DNA of 64,000 nucleotides, taken from NCBI GenBank assembly GCA_003439945.1, contig QVRM01001406.1:1-64000 (forward strand). The letters run 5' to 3'. Shown here piece after piece: positions 24,238 through 36,775 of this stretch. This stretch comes from Dermanyssus gallinae (Eukaryota; Arthropoda; Arachnida; Mesostigmata; Dermanyssidae). A program made the translations under genes and the position numbers. The notes below the pieces were generated by a model, which worked only from the letters and a program-made list of their open reading frames with translations, was not told the DNA's origin and ran no database searches. Numbering within the stretch: the first letter of the stretch is position 1; each line of letters starts with the position of its first letter.

Positions 24238-26334
24238 GTCTATTGGGGTGTAGATGTGATACGTTTGCCTCTGTACGAGCACTATGTGCGTTTTATGTGC
24301 GTGTCTGGTAATCTTGCACGGCGCACCAGCTCCGTACTAGTTACTTGAGTCGTGAGGGACTACGCGGCAGACGTGGGCACGCAGGTGACAGGAATCGGGT
24401 ATTCATGGTGACGTCGAAGTGGGGTAACGGGTGGTGTCCCCTGTCTATTGACTGGCATGGTCGAACAGCGGAGCTGAGGGGATCACCCCGTAGCGCGGTT
24501 GGCGAAAACAGAGATGATGATGATGGTGTTTGTCGCTCGTCGGCTTGTCTGTTGCTGCGCTGCTCAGCTGAGTGTTATTCGAACCGGCGTCGGTTGCCAT
24601 GGAGGTCCCTCTGCCACCGCCACTGCTTCTAACGCGGCTGCTGCCGCCGCCGCCGCGTTCGGCCTCCGGTCTCCCACAACAGCACGGCACCCGCATGCCA
24701 TGTGAGGACCATACAGCAGGGCCCTGCACAGAGTACGGAGGCCCTATGATTCAAGCGGGGGGGCAGGTGGTGACTGAGATGCGTTGTCATGCCTTCCCTA
24801 CCTAGCCTCGTTGCTTATTAGCCTTATATATATATATATATATATATACATATATATATAGGTCTTAAATCATGAAGCACGACGTTGAAACAGTTGCAGA
24901 GGGCTCGCTTATTGTATTTGTTTAGCATTTTAAGTCATTTTTAAGCCGCGAGTAGCCAGCTCTATATTGCTGATAGTTGAAAATGTTGACATTCGTTTTC
25001 AGCATGTTAAAAAGCAACGATTGTCATTACATTACTTAACTTTCATGACTTGTCAACTAGGGTGCACAGAATGACCTAAATATAATGAAACAAGAAGATT
25101 GAAACTGGCTATGTATGCTGAGATGTAGTTGTATCATACTCGCAAAAAAAACATGCGAAAGGAGACGAAAACATTATAGGAAAATCTCGGTCGATATATC
25201 TCTATTATAATCACATCCGCACTGTAAAAAGGATGTTCAGACATACAACATTGCTGTTGTAATTGACTAAATTGCTCTATGCACAAAATTCCTTCCTATA
25301 ACATATAATAAGACTCCTAGTATCGGTGGAATAAATTGAAAGGACACGGCTTACGATCGCGGCACAAGTAATGTGTTTGAAACGTACCCAACCGGTCAAA
25401 CGGTAACAATTATCCCAAAGGGGTGCAGATTTAAGCTAATGCAAGGATAATTGCTTATATGAGTAAAAATAGACCAAGAGTGCATAGACGATTGAGGCAA
25501 AACATTGGGTAACATAAAGTGTTGCACCTGATCTACTTACTACGAAGTATACATATTGGTGGATTCTTTAGACCCCGCAGGTGTATTCTCACCATAGCTT
25601 CGGAAAGGCTTTCAACCCTACCGCGTCCGCTACAGCGATGGGCTCGCCGCCACTCGATGCAAGTCTGTCAAGCCTGGACAGGGTAGCGCACACAAACTTT
25701 AACCGAGGACAACGGCACCCAATTCTGACAGTATACTATGTGATCTAAGAAAGATGATGGCGGACTCCCTCACCCAATGGAGGGAGGTGTCAGAAGCCTA
25801 CAGAGGTGTTCTCCCGATGAAGGTGCCTGCGAACGTTTACGCATTGCGCGCTTTCCCATGGCTCTCGGGTAAAAATCCCGCCACGAGTAGACTTGCCCTC
25901 CCCACACAACAGTTTGAAGCAATGCGCAAGCTAGCCCTTAGTTGGTGCGGGAGTCGAAGGCATGGCGTGATATTCGTGCGTGAATCAAAACTGCATTTTC
26001 CAGTTAGTCATCTTGATCACGGAGGTCCCGGCACCAGGTAAGTATCCAGTTAGTCATCTAGTACACCCGAGCAGAGGATATTTCCTTAGCAACAACGGTA
26101 AAAGAGACAGTGGTCGAAAAGCTGGTCACTAAGGAAGACTCGATCAACTGCCTAGAATGGTTGATTTCGTTAAGCGGAGGAAAAAGTTGCTCGTAATGTA
26201 GCGGCAGAGGCGGGCCACCAACCAAAGAGCGGCATAAGCCGAGCGAGGCCTTCACCAAGAATAAGGTAGTGTTGTCAAGTGGACTGGCGAAAAAAAGTGG
26301 TTGTAGCGGGTATCCTACAATAACCGTTAAGCGA

Positions 26335-26765
26335 TCAGTCAGTAGCGACCGTGAAAGAAGAAAAAGGAAAATAAATTAATAAATGTAGTTGTAAAAGGCT
26401 GTTATCGTGAATTTAACTGTTATCATGGTAAATACCTTTGTACCCAAGCTTAACTGATCGTATTTGCGACAGCACCCGAAACCCTAACTAGATGACGTTT
26501 TAGTTTAGCATAATGCAGACATTCAAGAAAAACCTTCGAATACAGGAGGTAAAATGTAATCCAAGAAGGAAATATTTAAGCACGAGTTGATCAGTAGCGA
26601 CAGTGAACCTCAAAAAAAGGAAAATAAACATTAAAAAAGTATGTATAAGACTATTTAACGGTTACCGCGGAAAATACCTTAGCGCCCAAGCTAAGCTCAC
26701 CGTTTTTGCAATAGCACCTGAGCCCCTAACTAGAAACATTTCAGTCTAAAATAGTACACACATTG
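26335..26765. repeat. Diverged direct repeat, period about 255
   Basis: 26335-26525 and 26590-26765 share GATCAGT..AGTAGCGAC, GGAAAATAAA, AATACCTT, CCCAAGCT and CTAACTAGA blocks in the same order. An old duplication with no coding signal. Confidence 0.7.
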
Positions 26766-27769
26766 AACAAACATAAAACATTAATATAAAGAAAGTTAAC
26801 AACTACAGAACGATGAAAAATTGTATCCAAGAAGCCGTTTTGTAAGAAAAAAATCATGGAATTCACTCAAAGAAAACCTATAAGAAATACGAAAATAAGA
26901 GGTGAATAGATGGCTGAAAAACCATCTACAGAAACCCGCAGACTGGTAATATATCTAAAGATCGATAATATAGTATTATTAACTTATTAAATTAATTATT
27001 ATAAAAAAAAACATTTCTCTCTGTTTATTAATATTGCTCCACTATAGTGGCCCTTCTGCGGAAATTATAACATAGCAATCTTACAAATGTCACGATGCAC
27101 ATTGTCTTTACAGCGGCGTTTGACACAGCTTCAAAGCACATCATTGTAATTCAGAACCTGGAAGCTGACTTAGTACAAACAAATCAGATTCGCGTAGATA
27201 ATGTCGTGCACGATTCATTTCAATATCTCTATGCAGATAACGTGGGACATAGTATAGGCCCGCACTTTTTTTTCTGTACTGGGTCGATCTAACTGCACTT
27301 TGAAACAAAAGATGGTACATCGCTCCTTTTCGAATTGAGGTGACAAGTTCCGATCTTAACCCAAGTAATGCTGAAAGTGCTGAATATGCCAACATTCCAT
27401 GAAGACATGCCCCTAAACAATTCCAACAACCTCTAGCTGGATTTCCTTCTAGCAGGTGTTTTATCAATGCTCTCAGATTCAAGTTGACTTGCACCTTCCT
27501 GTGGGAAGATGACTACAGTGAGCATATCCACTGCAATTTTTCTCATACCGCGACAACCCGCAACCGATAGTTCTAAGCCCCACACCAAGCCCAATGTCAC
27601 ACAACAGTAAAATATGGCGTGCACGACATTCACTGTAAGCCGCGCAACCGCCCAGGTTATCATAAGTTCTATCTAAGTTATATATATATATATATAGCTT
27701 TATTTTCTATAAAAAGCAACAGCTGTCTCCTTATTAACGTGTATACCGGATAAAATAAATGTAAACGTC

Positions 27770-29830
27770 ACATGTCCTCCAGTTTCGGGTGTGTCCAGTC
27801 TAGCAGAGTTCCATGCACAAAGGCGAAGTTACCCCGCTGAATGTCCAGCGGTAGTCCCTGGCGCAGATACTCGACAGCTCTACTGTCCCCTGTCGAACGG
27901 TTGAGCGCCCTGCCGACACGCTGAATAAGCTTGTGCGTCTTCAAGCCAGGTACCCCCGGAGTCCCAAGTACCAGCGGTCTTCTTATTTGCCTCAGCCAAC
28001 ATAGACGCGTGACCAGCATGTTTTACTTCCACACTGACCACTGAAGGGGCTAATGAGTCAGTAACGATTGCCTATACCAGCATGCGCCCCATCTCGAAGA
28101 GCGTTAGTGTCAGTCCGTCCGGTCGCTTTCCCTCATTTCTGCAGAGCCCAGGAGACTCGAGAATGCAAGGAAAGCCAGCAGACCTCAAAACTCAGCTAAA
28201 TGTCCAGTTAAGTACTGCTTGTCGGGCTCGACGATCTGAGCTTAAGACACAAGAAAGACCATGGCGTGCCTGTGGCCCCACTTGATCGCCGTATCTACGT
28301 TAGTGGGGGAATGCAAGAGCTGCACCCAGCCGTAACCTCGCACTAATCCGAACAGTGTCGTCATCTAGTCGATAGTCTAAGTGAACACTGGGGAGAGCCT
28401 GTAACCACGCCCCGGCGCCTTTTGCGGAGACCACCCGTAGCCTTGTCAATCGTAGTGGGCGCTTGTTCAAGGTGACGCGCGATTGTCTCCTGGAGTGGGA
28501 TCGACCAGCCTTTGTGGGAAAGGGTGTGAGTGGGTATGTCATCGCACAGAAAGGCTAATCTCACGGATAAGGCTAGATAAGACACTTTTACCTAAGGCAT
28601 CCAATAACCTTTTGGCCTCTTCCAATCCCTGGGACATAGAGGATACCATGGCAGGACCAGCCAACGCTGCAGTGTCAGGCACTCCCAGTCCACTTAAGAA
28701 TTCGAGAAGCAGAGTCATCGGGTGAAAGGCGTACGTTCAGGAGCACCTCCAGTGTCTTCAAGATCCACTCGTTGAAGGCTCGAAGATCGGTCAAATCGAA
28801 ACATTTGACCCCTCTCAGCAAATGAGTTATCCGGGCCGCCGAATAGCTCGATCTTAGTAGGTATATTTCGCGATGACATCCGCGATGACGGCTGGCGGCT
28901 ACTTCAAGCTTTTTTCTTCATGCGTCTAAAGCCCCAGGTAACCTCTCTCAGCAGCGAAGAACCCCGAGGGGCTCAATGTCACTCTCCTGGAGGACCTTGC
29001 AACCGGGAAGGAGATTGTATAGCTCCGATATACCCGGCGAGATCTTATCCTCAGGGCCTAAGCACACCGCCGTCAGGTACCAGGCATTTACGGGGTTGGA
29101 CCCGGTGCAAGCGATGGTTGGGAGTAAACCCCGTGTATCTGATGACGCCCTTGTGGGGAATTTCAGCGCGTTTATCAGATTGTCTTTTTTGGCGCTGTTA
29201 AAGGCACTGCTAAAATCTAGATTAACCAGAACGGTCGGGCCGCTGCGGGAGTTTATAAAGGGGCGGGAGTTGTGACTTCCGATTTCCGTACGGCCAGTCG
29301 TTGCAAAACCCAACTGATGAGGACCAATTGCCAATAATGATTTAGCTTTGTTGGCAGCGCACCCTATGTTTGAAGCCAACCTCCAGAATGTCGGCGAGCA
29401 TGATATAGGGTGAAGAAGGCCGTCTTTCTTCTTGAGAGCTAATAGTCGTGTCCCGAATATATTAGGTTAAAGGGTTACAGAGGGAAACTCCCATCGAAAA
29501 ATGTCTACAATCTTTGCCAGTGCATCTGCCAGTCTGCCGGCGACGGATCCTAAGACCGCGGACAGCAAGTCCTAACAAGTCGATGCCTAAAGAAGTCAAA
29601 ACCAGCTCCTGGAGAAAGATCTCACGGTCAGGGGCACTTCGTAGCTGGAGCTAGTGGATGGCAGCATAGTCCGAGGACGAGATGGCAAGCAAGGGTCCGA
29701 GGGGGATTTTTGCCTCGAAGAGACACAAGGCTTTCGGGCTATGTGTCCGTGGAACCAACAAGCCTGGCGGCGCCAAAGACGTCCCCTTCCAAGAGCTTGT
29801 CTATGGCGCTTCAACATATCTTGTCCTCAG
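27770..29830 (-). mobile_element. Non-LTR retrotransposon with endonuclease-like tail (decayed)
   Basis: Reverse-transcriptase signatures read on the minus strand across shifted frames: LALKKKDG, FWRLASNIGCAA, PHQLGFATTGRTE, VLVNLDFSSAFNSAKKDNL. A conserved GAWLQALPS ... DDDTVRISARLRLGA block follows. The tail holds a Cys/His cluster near 28210-28290, then GKRPDGLTL and [12 protein letters not shown] sequence. RPDG followed by an Asp resembles the restriction-like endonuclease of R2-type LINEs; that last point is inference. Confidence 0.8.
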
Positions 29831-30049
29831 AGTCCCTACTGTCCTAGTTTCATGATGTACGATGTTTTCATATCTTGAACCCTGCGAAAAGTGGCGAAGG
29901 TTCTTTTTGTTAATCACTGTGGGAGAACGCGTGTCGTTTGAGATCCGTGGAAGGCGCAGCACCACAGGCGCGAAGGAAAGCAGTGAGTGGCCTGGCTTTA
30001 ATGTCGTTGTTCGAGACGATTTTTAATAAAACTTTCGTGAGCTTGTCTG

Positions 30050-30051
<2 letters not shown>

Positions 30052-30093
<42 letters not shown>
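30052..30093. repeat. (TA)n array
   Basis: Abuts the 5' edge of the LINE fragment at 30119. Confidence 0.97.
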
Positions 30094-30096
<3 letters not shown>

Positions 30097-30118
30097 CAAC
30101 CTTGGTGATATTGATATA

Positions 30119-30460
30119 TTTAAAGCTGCATTCCTCAAACGTACCCTGGGTGTCCATAGAACAAGCCGCCACCGATTTGTCTACCTGGCGGCTGGAACAC
30201 CTCTCTTCACAGAGACTTTGCAGCGGAGCTTCAACCTGCCTCTCACTGAGGCATTTAAGCAGCACATTCAGATTCGGAAGGCAAAACTGGCCGATGTCGG
30301 TCCAGCCTTCTTTAAGACGTCTGCCCTCACGTGGAATCACCCCAATTTAGCAAATCGTTATCTTACTCTTCGATTTGCTATGCATGGATTTCACCATAAG
30401 ATTTGTGTTCGCCCTGGCCACCATAAAGCGAATCATGTACTCGTCAACGTTGCGGTCATC
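30119..30460 (+). mobile_element. LINE C-terminal fragment
   Basis: An open stretch reads AAFLKRTLGVHRTSRHRFVY, then TPLFTETLQRSFNLP and RFAMHGFHHKIC. The pattern matches the region after the polymerase domain of some LINEs. A related piece lies on the other strand at 52490-52820. The 5' edge abuts a (TA)n array. Confidence 0.6.
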
Positions 30461-30565
30461 AGCGCACAACATATCATTTACTTGAATGCTCCAATCCGGC
30501 TTCTGTAACCGTCTAATATAACAAAAAATAATACCTGCTATTTGGTCGATAAATTCAATAATTGC

Positions 30566-30567
<2 letters not shown>

Positions 30568-30629
<62 letters not shown>
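30568..30629. repeat. (TA)n array
   Basis: 62 bases between two unrelated LINE relics. Confidence 0.97.
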
Positions 30630-30630
<1 letters not shown>

Positions 30631-31239
30631 CTCTCACTAAAAACACATAATGAAATAATAAACAAACATGATCTATATTTGACATAACATAAAACCACCT
30701 TTATTACCACATAATTGTATACAGGAAAATACTTAGTTCAAAGTCGCAAATGTGGACCAATGTACTTAATTGAGAAATCCAGAGAACACTATTAACTCTC
30801 AAATAAGATACCTCAAGTTAGATTTATTATTTACGTGACCACGCATACCACGCGACCCGTTTGTTTGATCGTTTGCCATTTTTATACCTGGCCAGAATAG
30901 GGTATTTTAGTTAACAGAAACTGTCAAAAAAGTTCATGTAAAAGAACTTATTTTAAATATCGTTCAAAAACCTATGAGGTGTCACGCCGAGACTATAGTG
31001 AAGTCGCCACTTCTGACAGAGTTGTCCGCCGTCTCTCTCAGAACAGAGCCTGTGGTGGGAGAGGGTAGTTGTTTATGAAGTCAACCAAGTGAATATCCCT
31101 AGCCACGCGCCAGGCAAACATTTGATTTATGTGCTCCGTTCTTGCAACACATCTGGGCACATGCATTATTTGGCTTCAGCGATTGTTCGGCCGCACTTCA
31201 AAAAAATGGTAATTAATGATAGTTCGTTTTGTAGTCACA

Positions 31240-31960
31240 TCTTTTGTGGAGTCTCTTTAAAAATCTGCTATGCACACCTCCGATAATACCTATGCTTTTA
31301 CAAAATATGGATACCATACGGGTGAAGTATAAACGTTTGGATAACACAATCGATTTGTACAAAAGAAGATACACCGTAGGCTCCTTGACGATAGAACAGC
31401 GGAACAACATATTCACAAGTATGGATGCTGCTTTGACTAGTTATTTTATATCTGCGGAGAAGGTGAGGTCCGCCGAGATTAAGCATCCAAGATTCCGCGG
31501 CATGTTGGCCATTGGTAGTGTTGACCCGTTGAGTAAGTTGTTTAGCTCGGAGGAGCCGTGATTCACAACGAGACGTTTGTGAATGGAGAGCTGCATACCA
31601 TTGTCAACGCACCACCAGCTGCTCACCGTCCACAGCGGACTGCAATGCTGTGAGCGCCGATGAGGGGTCAAGCGCACTATACATTTTAAGATCGTATGCG
31701 TACAATAGATATTTAACATTCGATGGTACATGGAGTTTTATATATAGGACAAATATTATGCACAAAATCGGAGAGACGCAGCTCCTCTGCGGCACGCCAG
31801 GCGGTGCCGGGTGAAATGAATTACAAATCCGTTTAGAAGACCAAATCCGATGTGTAAGTTTAAAATGAAGTTGACGGAATCGAGCGTGTCGTTCCATTTT
31901 GGATGCGTTCGGTCACAACTCTTTTAGCGTTAAGCCACTTCCCAAATATTGTGCACCGGT
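31240..31960 (-). mobile_element. Jockey/CR1-like LINE reverse-transcriptase relic
   Basis: The minus strand reads PPGVPQRSCVSPILC (GVPQGSxLSP box), then LLYAYDLKMY (a decayed YADD box), then CVDNGMQLSIHKRLVV and a downstream DLGxxIS-like step. The order is that of jockey-type polymerases. Several frameshifts are present. Confidence 0.75.
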
Positions 31961-32472
31961 TCCGCTTAATGATTTCGACCTGCGTGTTAAATTAAAGCTT
32001 TGGGGAGCCTCGGTCTTGGACAAAAAGAGGCGTTTTGCGTTGAAAAAGGTTCGCCACGCGTGTGCGCTCCGCATTTTGTTTGCTTCGGCAACGACTCTTT
32101 CTTAAATCGTTGGGTGTAATCTCTGCTGACCCATGATCGAAACGGGTCTTTTACGAGAACAGTTTTCTTTTCGCCCTCTAAGCATGAAGAGTTTTCAAAA
32201 TACAAATTTAAAATGTATTCGATTGCCGGCAGCGATATTCGTTCTTGGAAGATTTTACTTAATTGAATAATTAACTAAACGCGTGTACCACATGTGCGCA
32301 ATTTTGTTCCCTATCTAGGTAGACAACCACAAGTAGTTCCGAGGCAACCTCTTATTTAATGTGTCCAAACAAAATTGACAAAGTATATGTATTGCTTCAC
32401 GCGTCTAGCTAACATTATTTCGTTCATTTTGTCAACGTGCACGAGACCTGTGTCCTTGTGTTCATGAACGGC

Positions 32473-32586
32473 GACGTTTTTCTTCTTTCTTTTTTCGTGG
32501 TGCATGGTGCATGGATGGATGATGGCTGACGTTTTTCTTCTTTCTTTTTTCGTGGTGCATGGTGCATGGATGGATGATGGCTGACG
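32473..32586. repeat. Two 55-bp tandem units
   Basis: GACGTTTTTCTTCTTTC starts at 32473 and 32528, with a third start cut short at 32583 where SINE copy b begins. Confidence 0.92.
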
Positions 32587-32788
32587 TTTTTTTTTAAGGT
32601 TTTCCGTAAGGCAATTGCCCGTGTACGTTTTTTTCATGGCATGGCTAATTTTTAATCCACTCCGGCATTGTTTACCTTGTCTAAATTGGAATCCATGCAA
32701 ACCAATTTAAGAGTGGCCGGTCTGGGTCTCGAACCCAGTCCTCCCGAATACAAGGCAAAGGCTTTGCCACTAGGCCAGCTTGCTCGGT
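32587..32788 (-). mobile_element. tRNA-derived SINE family 1, copy b (full)
   Basis: On the minus strand it runs from GCTGGCCTAGTGGCAAAGCC (A-box region) through GGGTTCGAGACCC (B box) to GGCAATTGCCTTACGG and an A-run. The A and B boxes are placed as in a tRNA gene, but no cloverleaf acceptor stem closes, so it is a SINE and not a tRNA. Confidence 0.8.
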
Positions 32789-32977
32789 ACAGCGCTCCTC
32801 CACCCCATACACATACGCGATAATCGATCGATTCGTGACGCAGAGAGTAACGTTCTTGAGCCGTATTCAAAGGCTAAATCGTCTCACCGTCGCGCAGGGC
32901 CGGGATCCACAGCCAACGATCAGGGAGCCAACGAGAAATACGTTACGAGAACTAAATACCTTCTGGGCTGACTCTCC

Positions 32978-33147
32978 GGCCAAGATTTAACGTCCATGGG
33001 ACTGCTTTTCGCATTGCTTCATAGACGGACTACCCCCATAAATACAAATCGGGGTTGCAATGGTGGGGTTCAAACCCGCGCTCCTATGCGTCTCCTCCGG
33101 TCGCGAGGCGCAGACGAGTGCCCCCACCACGCCAACAGGCTCGACAT
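32978..33147 (-). mobile_element. tRNA-derived SINE family 2, copy b
   Basis: The minus strand carries the same blocks as 20424-20580: GCCTCGCGACCGG, GCGGGTTTGAACCCC, TTTATGGGGGT and GGACGTTAAATCTTGGC. The B box has one change in its core. Confidence 0.7.
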
Positions 33148-34695
33148 CCACAGCCAACAGGAGCCAACGACAAATACGTTACGAGACGAGAACCAACCCT
33201 AGTTGGGCTGTCTATCTAGCGGTTTATCATCGTCCGTCAAGCGGCAGCGGTGAGGGACAGGCCGCCGCCGCCATCAGCGGCCGCCAAACTGCAGCCGTAC
33301 CCAGCCGAGAGAGAAAAACACAACCAGTTCTCTACGGTGGCCGCCGCTGTAGGTAGCTACGACGAAACTGTTCCAGCCTCCTCGCAGCAGCCAGGTAGGA
33401 AGAAATGACGACGAATATCGCTAACTATATATACCCCGTTAGCACTTCGCACCCCTCCCTGCAGACAGGTGGATTTCGAGTATACATACTGCTGTAGTCT
33501 ATAGAACGTGGTGGACGACCCAGTCGATTCTTCTTCTTTTTGTTCTCAATCTTCGGCGGATGGCGAAATGGCTACTCGTAGTGAGCAAGCATCAATCAGA
33601 CGCTTAGAATGAGCAGCCAAATGACAACAAGTTCGACTTGATGTCTTAGTACGCTTTTATTTGTTTGAATCCATGCGGCTATTGTTGTCGTTGTTATTTT
33701 TGGTACTGTTGTTGTTGTTATTTTTGGTACTGCTGCTGTTGTTGTTGTTGTTGTTGTTTTGGGTCTTGTTGTTATTGTTGATGTTGTTGTTGTTGCTGTT
33801 GTTTTTCATCTATGAGTTAAACGTCGCCAAATGAAACTGAAATGCGCACTCGTCTTAGGTTACCTGTGTACCTACACGCCTAACTCGCAGTTGCAATTAT
33901 AATGATTGACATTTGTTATGGGCTCTGCTTGATTTACAATGATTATTATCTATATCAAGCTGCAGTAAAAATGGCAAGAATTGTGTCGATGATGTACTCC
34001 TAGGTAATAAATCCGTGTCTTAGATATAAGATCTGTTTTAAGGCTCTCTAAACGGAAATAAAGCAATTCAACATATTGCCCAAAACTCATTACACGAATT
34101 TTTACCTCGAAAAATCTCGTACAAGTGGTTAGGATCAAAACAATGTGCTTAAAATAAACCCCTGGTATGGGACGAAATAGTGCATCTACATGAGTATTTC
34201 ACATATGCAGAAGGAGAGACGTTCTTGACGAGACTGCCGTCAGGTTGTACGAAACCCACAGAGAAACGAGAGAAACCTAAACTTTGTGACAAAGAGCTCT
34301 ATACACACGCGTTCTTTTAAAGATTGACATATGCATGCAAAGTCCAATAGGATAATATGGACCTGTACTGCGCCGTACCACGTAACACGGATACCATCGA
34401 TATATTTGTCTTCAGGTCGACTGCTATAGATTTGAAGATTGCGTTTGTCTACTGTGTAAACATACAGTGTCACTTGCAATGCGTTCTTAGCGGTGCTTTA
34501 CGAACCTTCAACACGCTTCAGAATATTAAATATACGCTGCCAAAGATTTAATGTAGTAATATGAATGCATCAACAGAAACTTAAATGTGATATTTTTGTT
34601 TTTTTTTCAGTTACCATGTTTTTCATTGACGATGTGACTCGACGTCAACCTAGTCCTGTTATTCTCAGCGAGACAACCTCTTTTAACTGGTGCGT

Positions 34696-34739
<44 letters not shown>

Positions 34740-35539
34740 TTTTCGTTTACATTTTGCTTTGTTACTTTTTAATTTATTTACTGTAAAACTTAGAAGAATA
34801 TATAAAATGCTTCACGGCTCGTCGATTTAGTTGCTCCTTCTGCGCGCCGTAGTCGCTCTATCGCTATATATATATACTAACATCTCGTCGACCTAACGAT
34901 AAAGTGCTATTATGAGAAGCTCTAATTTCTTAATACAATATAAAATAAATGTTCATAAATATATAATTCTACGAGTTTAATTGATGGACTCGGTTATTCT
35001 AGATATTTAGAAGTGCTGAGGTATCTGCCCTACCCCACAAACTGTCTATGTATTGCGTCCAAACTTTATACTTGGTGATAATCTTGTTATAAGTATTTAT
35101 TAATCAATTCATATTACAGTCTTGTGTAAATTAACGTGTTAATTTGAATCTTGTTTTTATAATTTGTCGGTCGTTGATTGCACACCGCAGTAGTTGCAGA
35201 AGCATTGCCACGTCATGAGTGCAATTGATTAGAAACATCGATCAGACATGATGGTATACCAAAGTTATACCCTCTCGCAGTTGTTTTCAGGTTTACAGTG
35301 TGTTGTTTAAACTAAAACAAGGCCACAAAAAAAACTGCATTCAGTGCGGTGAGTATCGCTTACACCCAGACGACCTGTAACTAATGTGTGGGTTGTTCTA
35401 AGCTAGAAAACCACTTGCGTAAGGCCTTCATTCATTGATTGACGTCGACTAGTTATGGTTGGACATAGCCTATAGCGCGTTGTGCATGCAGCATGCAGAT
35501 GTGTATGTACATACACACTAGACTACAAATAAAAATAGC

Positions 35540-36775
35540 ATGGTGTTGCCTGCAAGCCCGCGGCAAGCCTACGAAACAGCTTGCTATGTTAGTAGTCCGG
35601 CGTATGGTCTAAGCAGGGACGACTTTTTTGCACTCTCTAGGAACTGTCACGCTCGACTCTCGGCTTGGCCGTCTCACGCCACGTCTAGAATGAATCCGTC
35701 TGACAGTGCCCACTCTGTTGGGCAGGCGGATGTCGTCGACTCAGACATGGCGCGCGCCGATTTAAGGCGCACGCAGATTCAAGACGGGAACGGCAGCGCT
35801 GGGGTGGTCGCACCCCTTCGGACTACCGCAGTTGGACGAGGTCTGGCCTACGATCTTGACCTCGGCGAAAGTGGTGGTGGTGGTGGTGGTGATGGTGGTG
35901 GTGGTGGTGGTGATGGTGATGATGATGAGGATGAGGATGATGATGATGATGACGACGACAACAACGACAACGACGATGATGATAATGATCCGGGTAGCCG
36001 CGGAAGACCACGGCGACAGCGTCATTATTCCAGCTGCGGCCATCAGGCTCGTCCGATCCTTCGGCGCTTTGACGTGGACGAAGCACGTCCCGTCGACGTC
36101 GGCCAGCCGACCCCACCGCCACCCCTCGGTCTGTACCTACGACGACGCCGCCCACGACGACGATTACGGTCGTTCAACGGCGCCGACACCGCAATATCGA
36201 CGTCGCCTAACATCGCAATATCGCCTCGCACCGCGTCATCTCGCAGCCCGTCACGTCGAAGCGCTTCGGACAAGCGACCCATCGCCTTCACTTCGACGGC
36301 GCTCGACTTCGACTTTGATGGCAGCGCGTGCTCGGCCGACACGGCGTGTCGCCGCCGTCGTCGTCGTCATGGTGAAGCCGTGTGCCTCTTCTGTGTGATC
36401 GACGGCGCCCCGGAGGAGATGTACATTAGCCATCCGTTCAAGGACGCCGGCGGAATCGTCGTCTGTCCGTTCTTCAGGTGTTCGGCGTGCGAGGACAAAG
36501 GCACCAGTTGCCAACACAGCGTCTCAATTGGCGCGAGAGCGTCCACAGCAGCCCGCCACTACGGCCCACAGGTCAATTGGCAAAATCACCCACCACCACC
36601 GCCACCACCAACACCCACAGACAGCGGAGGCGACGGTGGTGGCCGCCCTCTCACCCGCTCTCAACCGCCTAGCGTTACCACCGAGGCCAGCTTCTGGTCG
36701 GACGTCGTGAACGACGCACTCACAAACGACATGGCTAAACTTCTCAACGCTGGTCGTCCGCACACCCAACAGTAA
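35540..36775 (+). CDS. Nanos-type zinc-knuckle protein (second knuckle incomplete)
   Basis: A continuous 411-codon GC-rich frame. Residues about 110-150 are Gly and Asp/Asn runs made by GGT and GAT repeats. Residues 282-309 read CLFC, twelve residues, His298, ten residues, Cys309. With YISH, KD and CPFFR this has the exact spacing of the first Nanos zinc knuckle; Nanos with Pumilio represses mRNAs in the germ line. The second knuckle is not normal: CSAC at 314-317 follows CPFFR too closely, the next His is one residue late, and the final Cys is absent. Either the protein is altered or an intron starts at CAG|GTGTTC (36478), with the missing part on an exon I could not find. A Pro run and a Trp-containing tail follow. 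The first knuckle is clear; orthology and gene structure are uncertain. Confidence 0.55.
   Translation: MVLPASPRQAYETACYVSSPAYGLSRDDFFALSRNCHARLSAWPSHATSRMNPSDSAHSVGQADVVDSDMARADLRRTQIQDGNGSAGVVAPLRTTAVGRGLAYDLDLGESGGGGGGDGGGGGGDGDDDEDEDDDDDDDDNNDNDDDDNDPGSRGRPRRQRHYSSCGHQARPILRRFDVDEARPVDVGQPTPPPPLGLYLRRRRPRRRLRSFNGADTAISTSPNIAISPRTASSRSPSRRSASDKRPIAFTSTALDFDFDGSACSADTACRRRRRRHGEAVCLFCVIDGAPEEMYISHPFKDAGGIVVCPFFRCSACEDKGTSCQHSVSIGARASTAARHYGPQVNWQNHPPPPPPPTPTDSGGDGGGRPLTRSQPPSVTTEASFWSDVVNDALTNDMAKLLNAGRPHTQQ

Larger units (their letters stand above)
20906..27769. other. Intergenic spacer between IFT54 and LINE cluster
   Basis: Presumably includes the IFT54 promoter just above 20905; no core motif stands out. 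There are GTT-rich repeats at 23296-23360 and a GC-rich patch at 24450-24760 with Ala-rich frames but no domain. No host gene is recognised. Confidence 0.4.
32100..35539. other. Spacer upstream of the Nanos-type gene
   Basis: Holds the SINEs at 32587 and 32978, a GTT-rich stretch at 33678-33810 and a (TA)n-T run near 34699-34744. No other gene is seen. Confidence 0.4.

Noticed and set aside
35762..36398. Long open frames overlapping the Nanos-type gene in other frames
   Set aside because: They result from GGT/GAT repeats and high GC; only the 411-codon frame carries a zinc-knuckle pattern.
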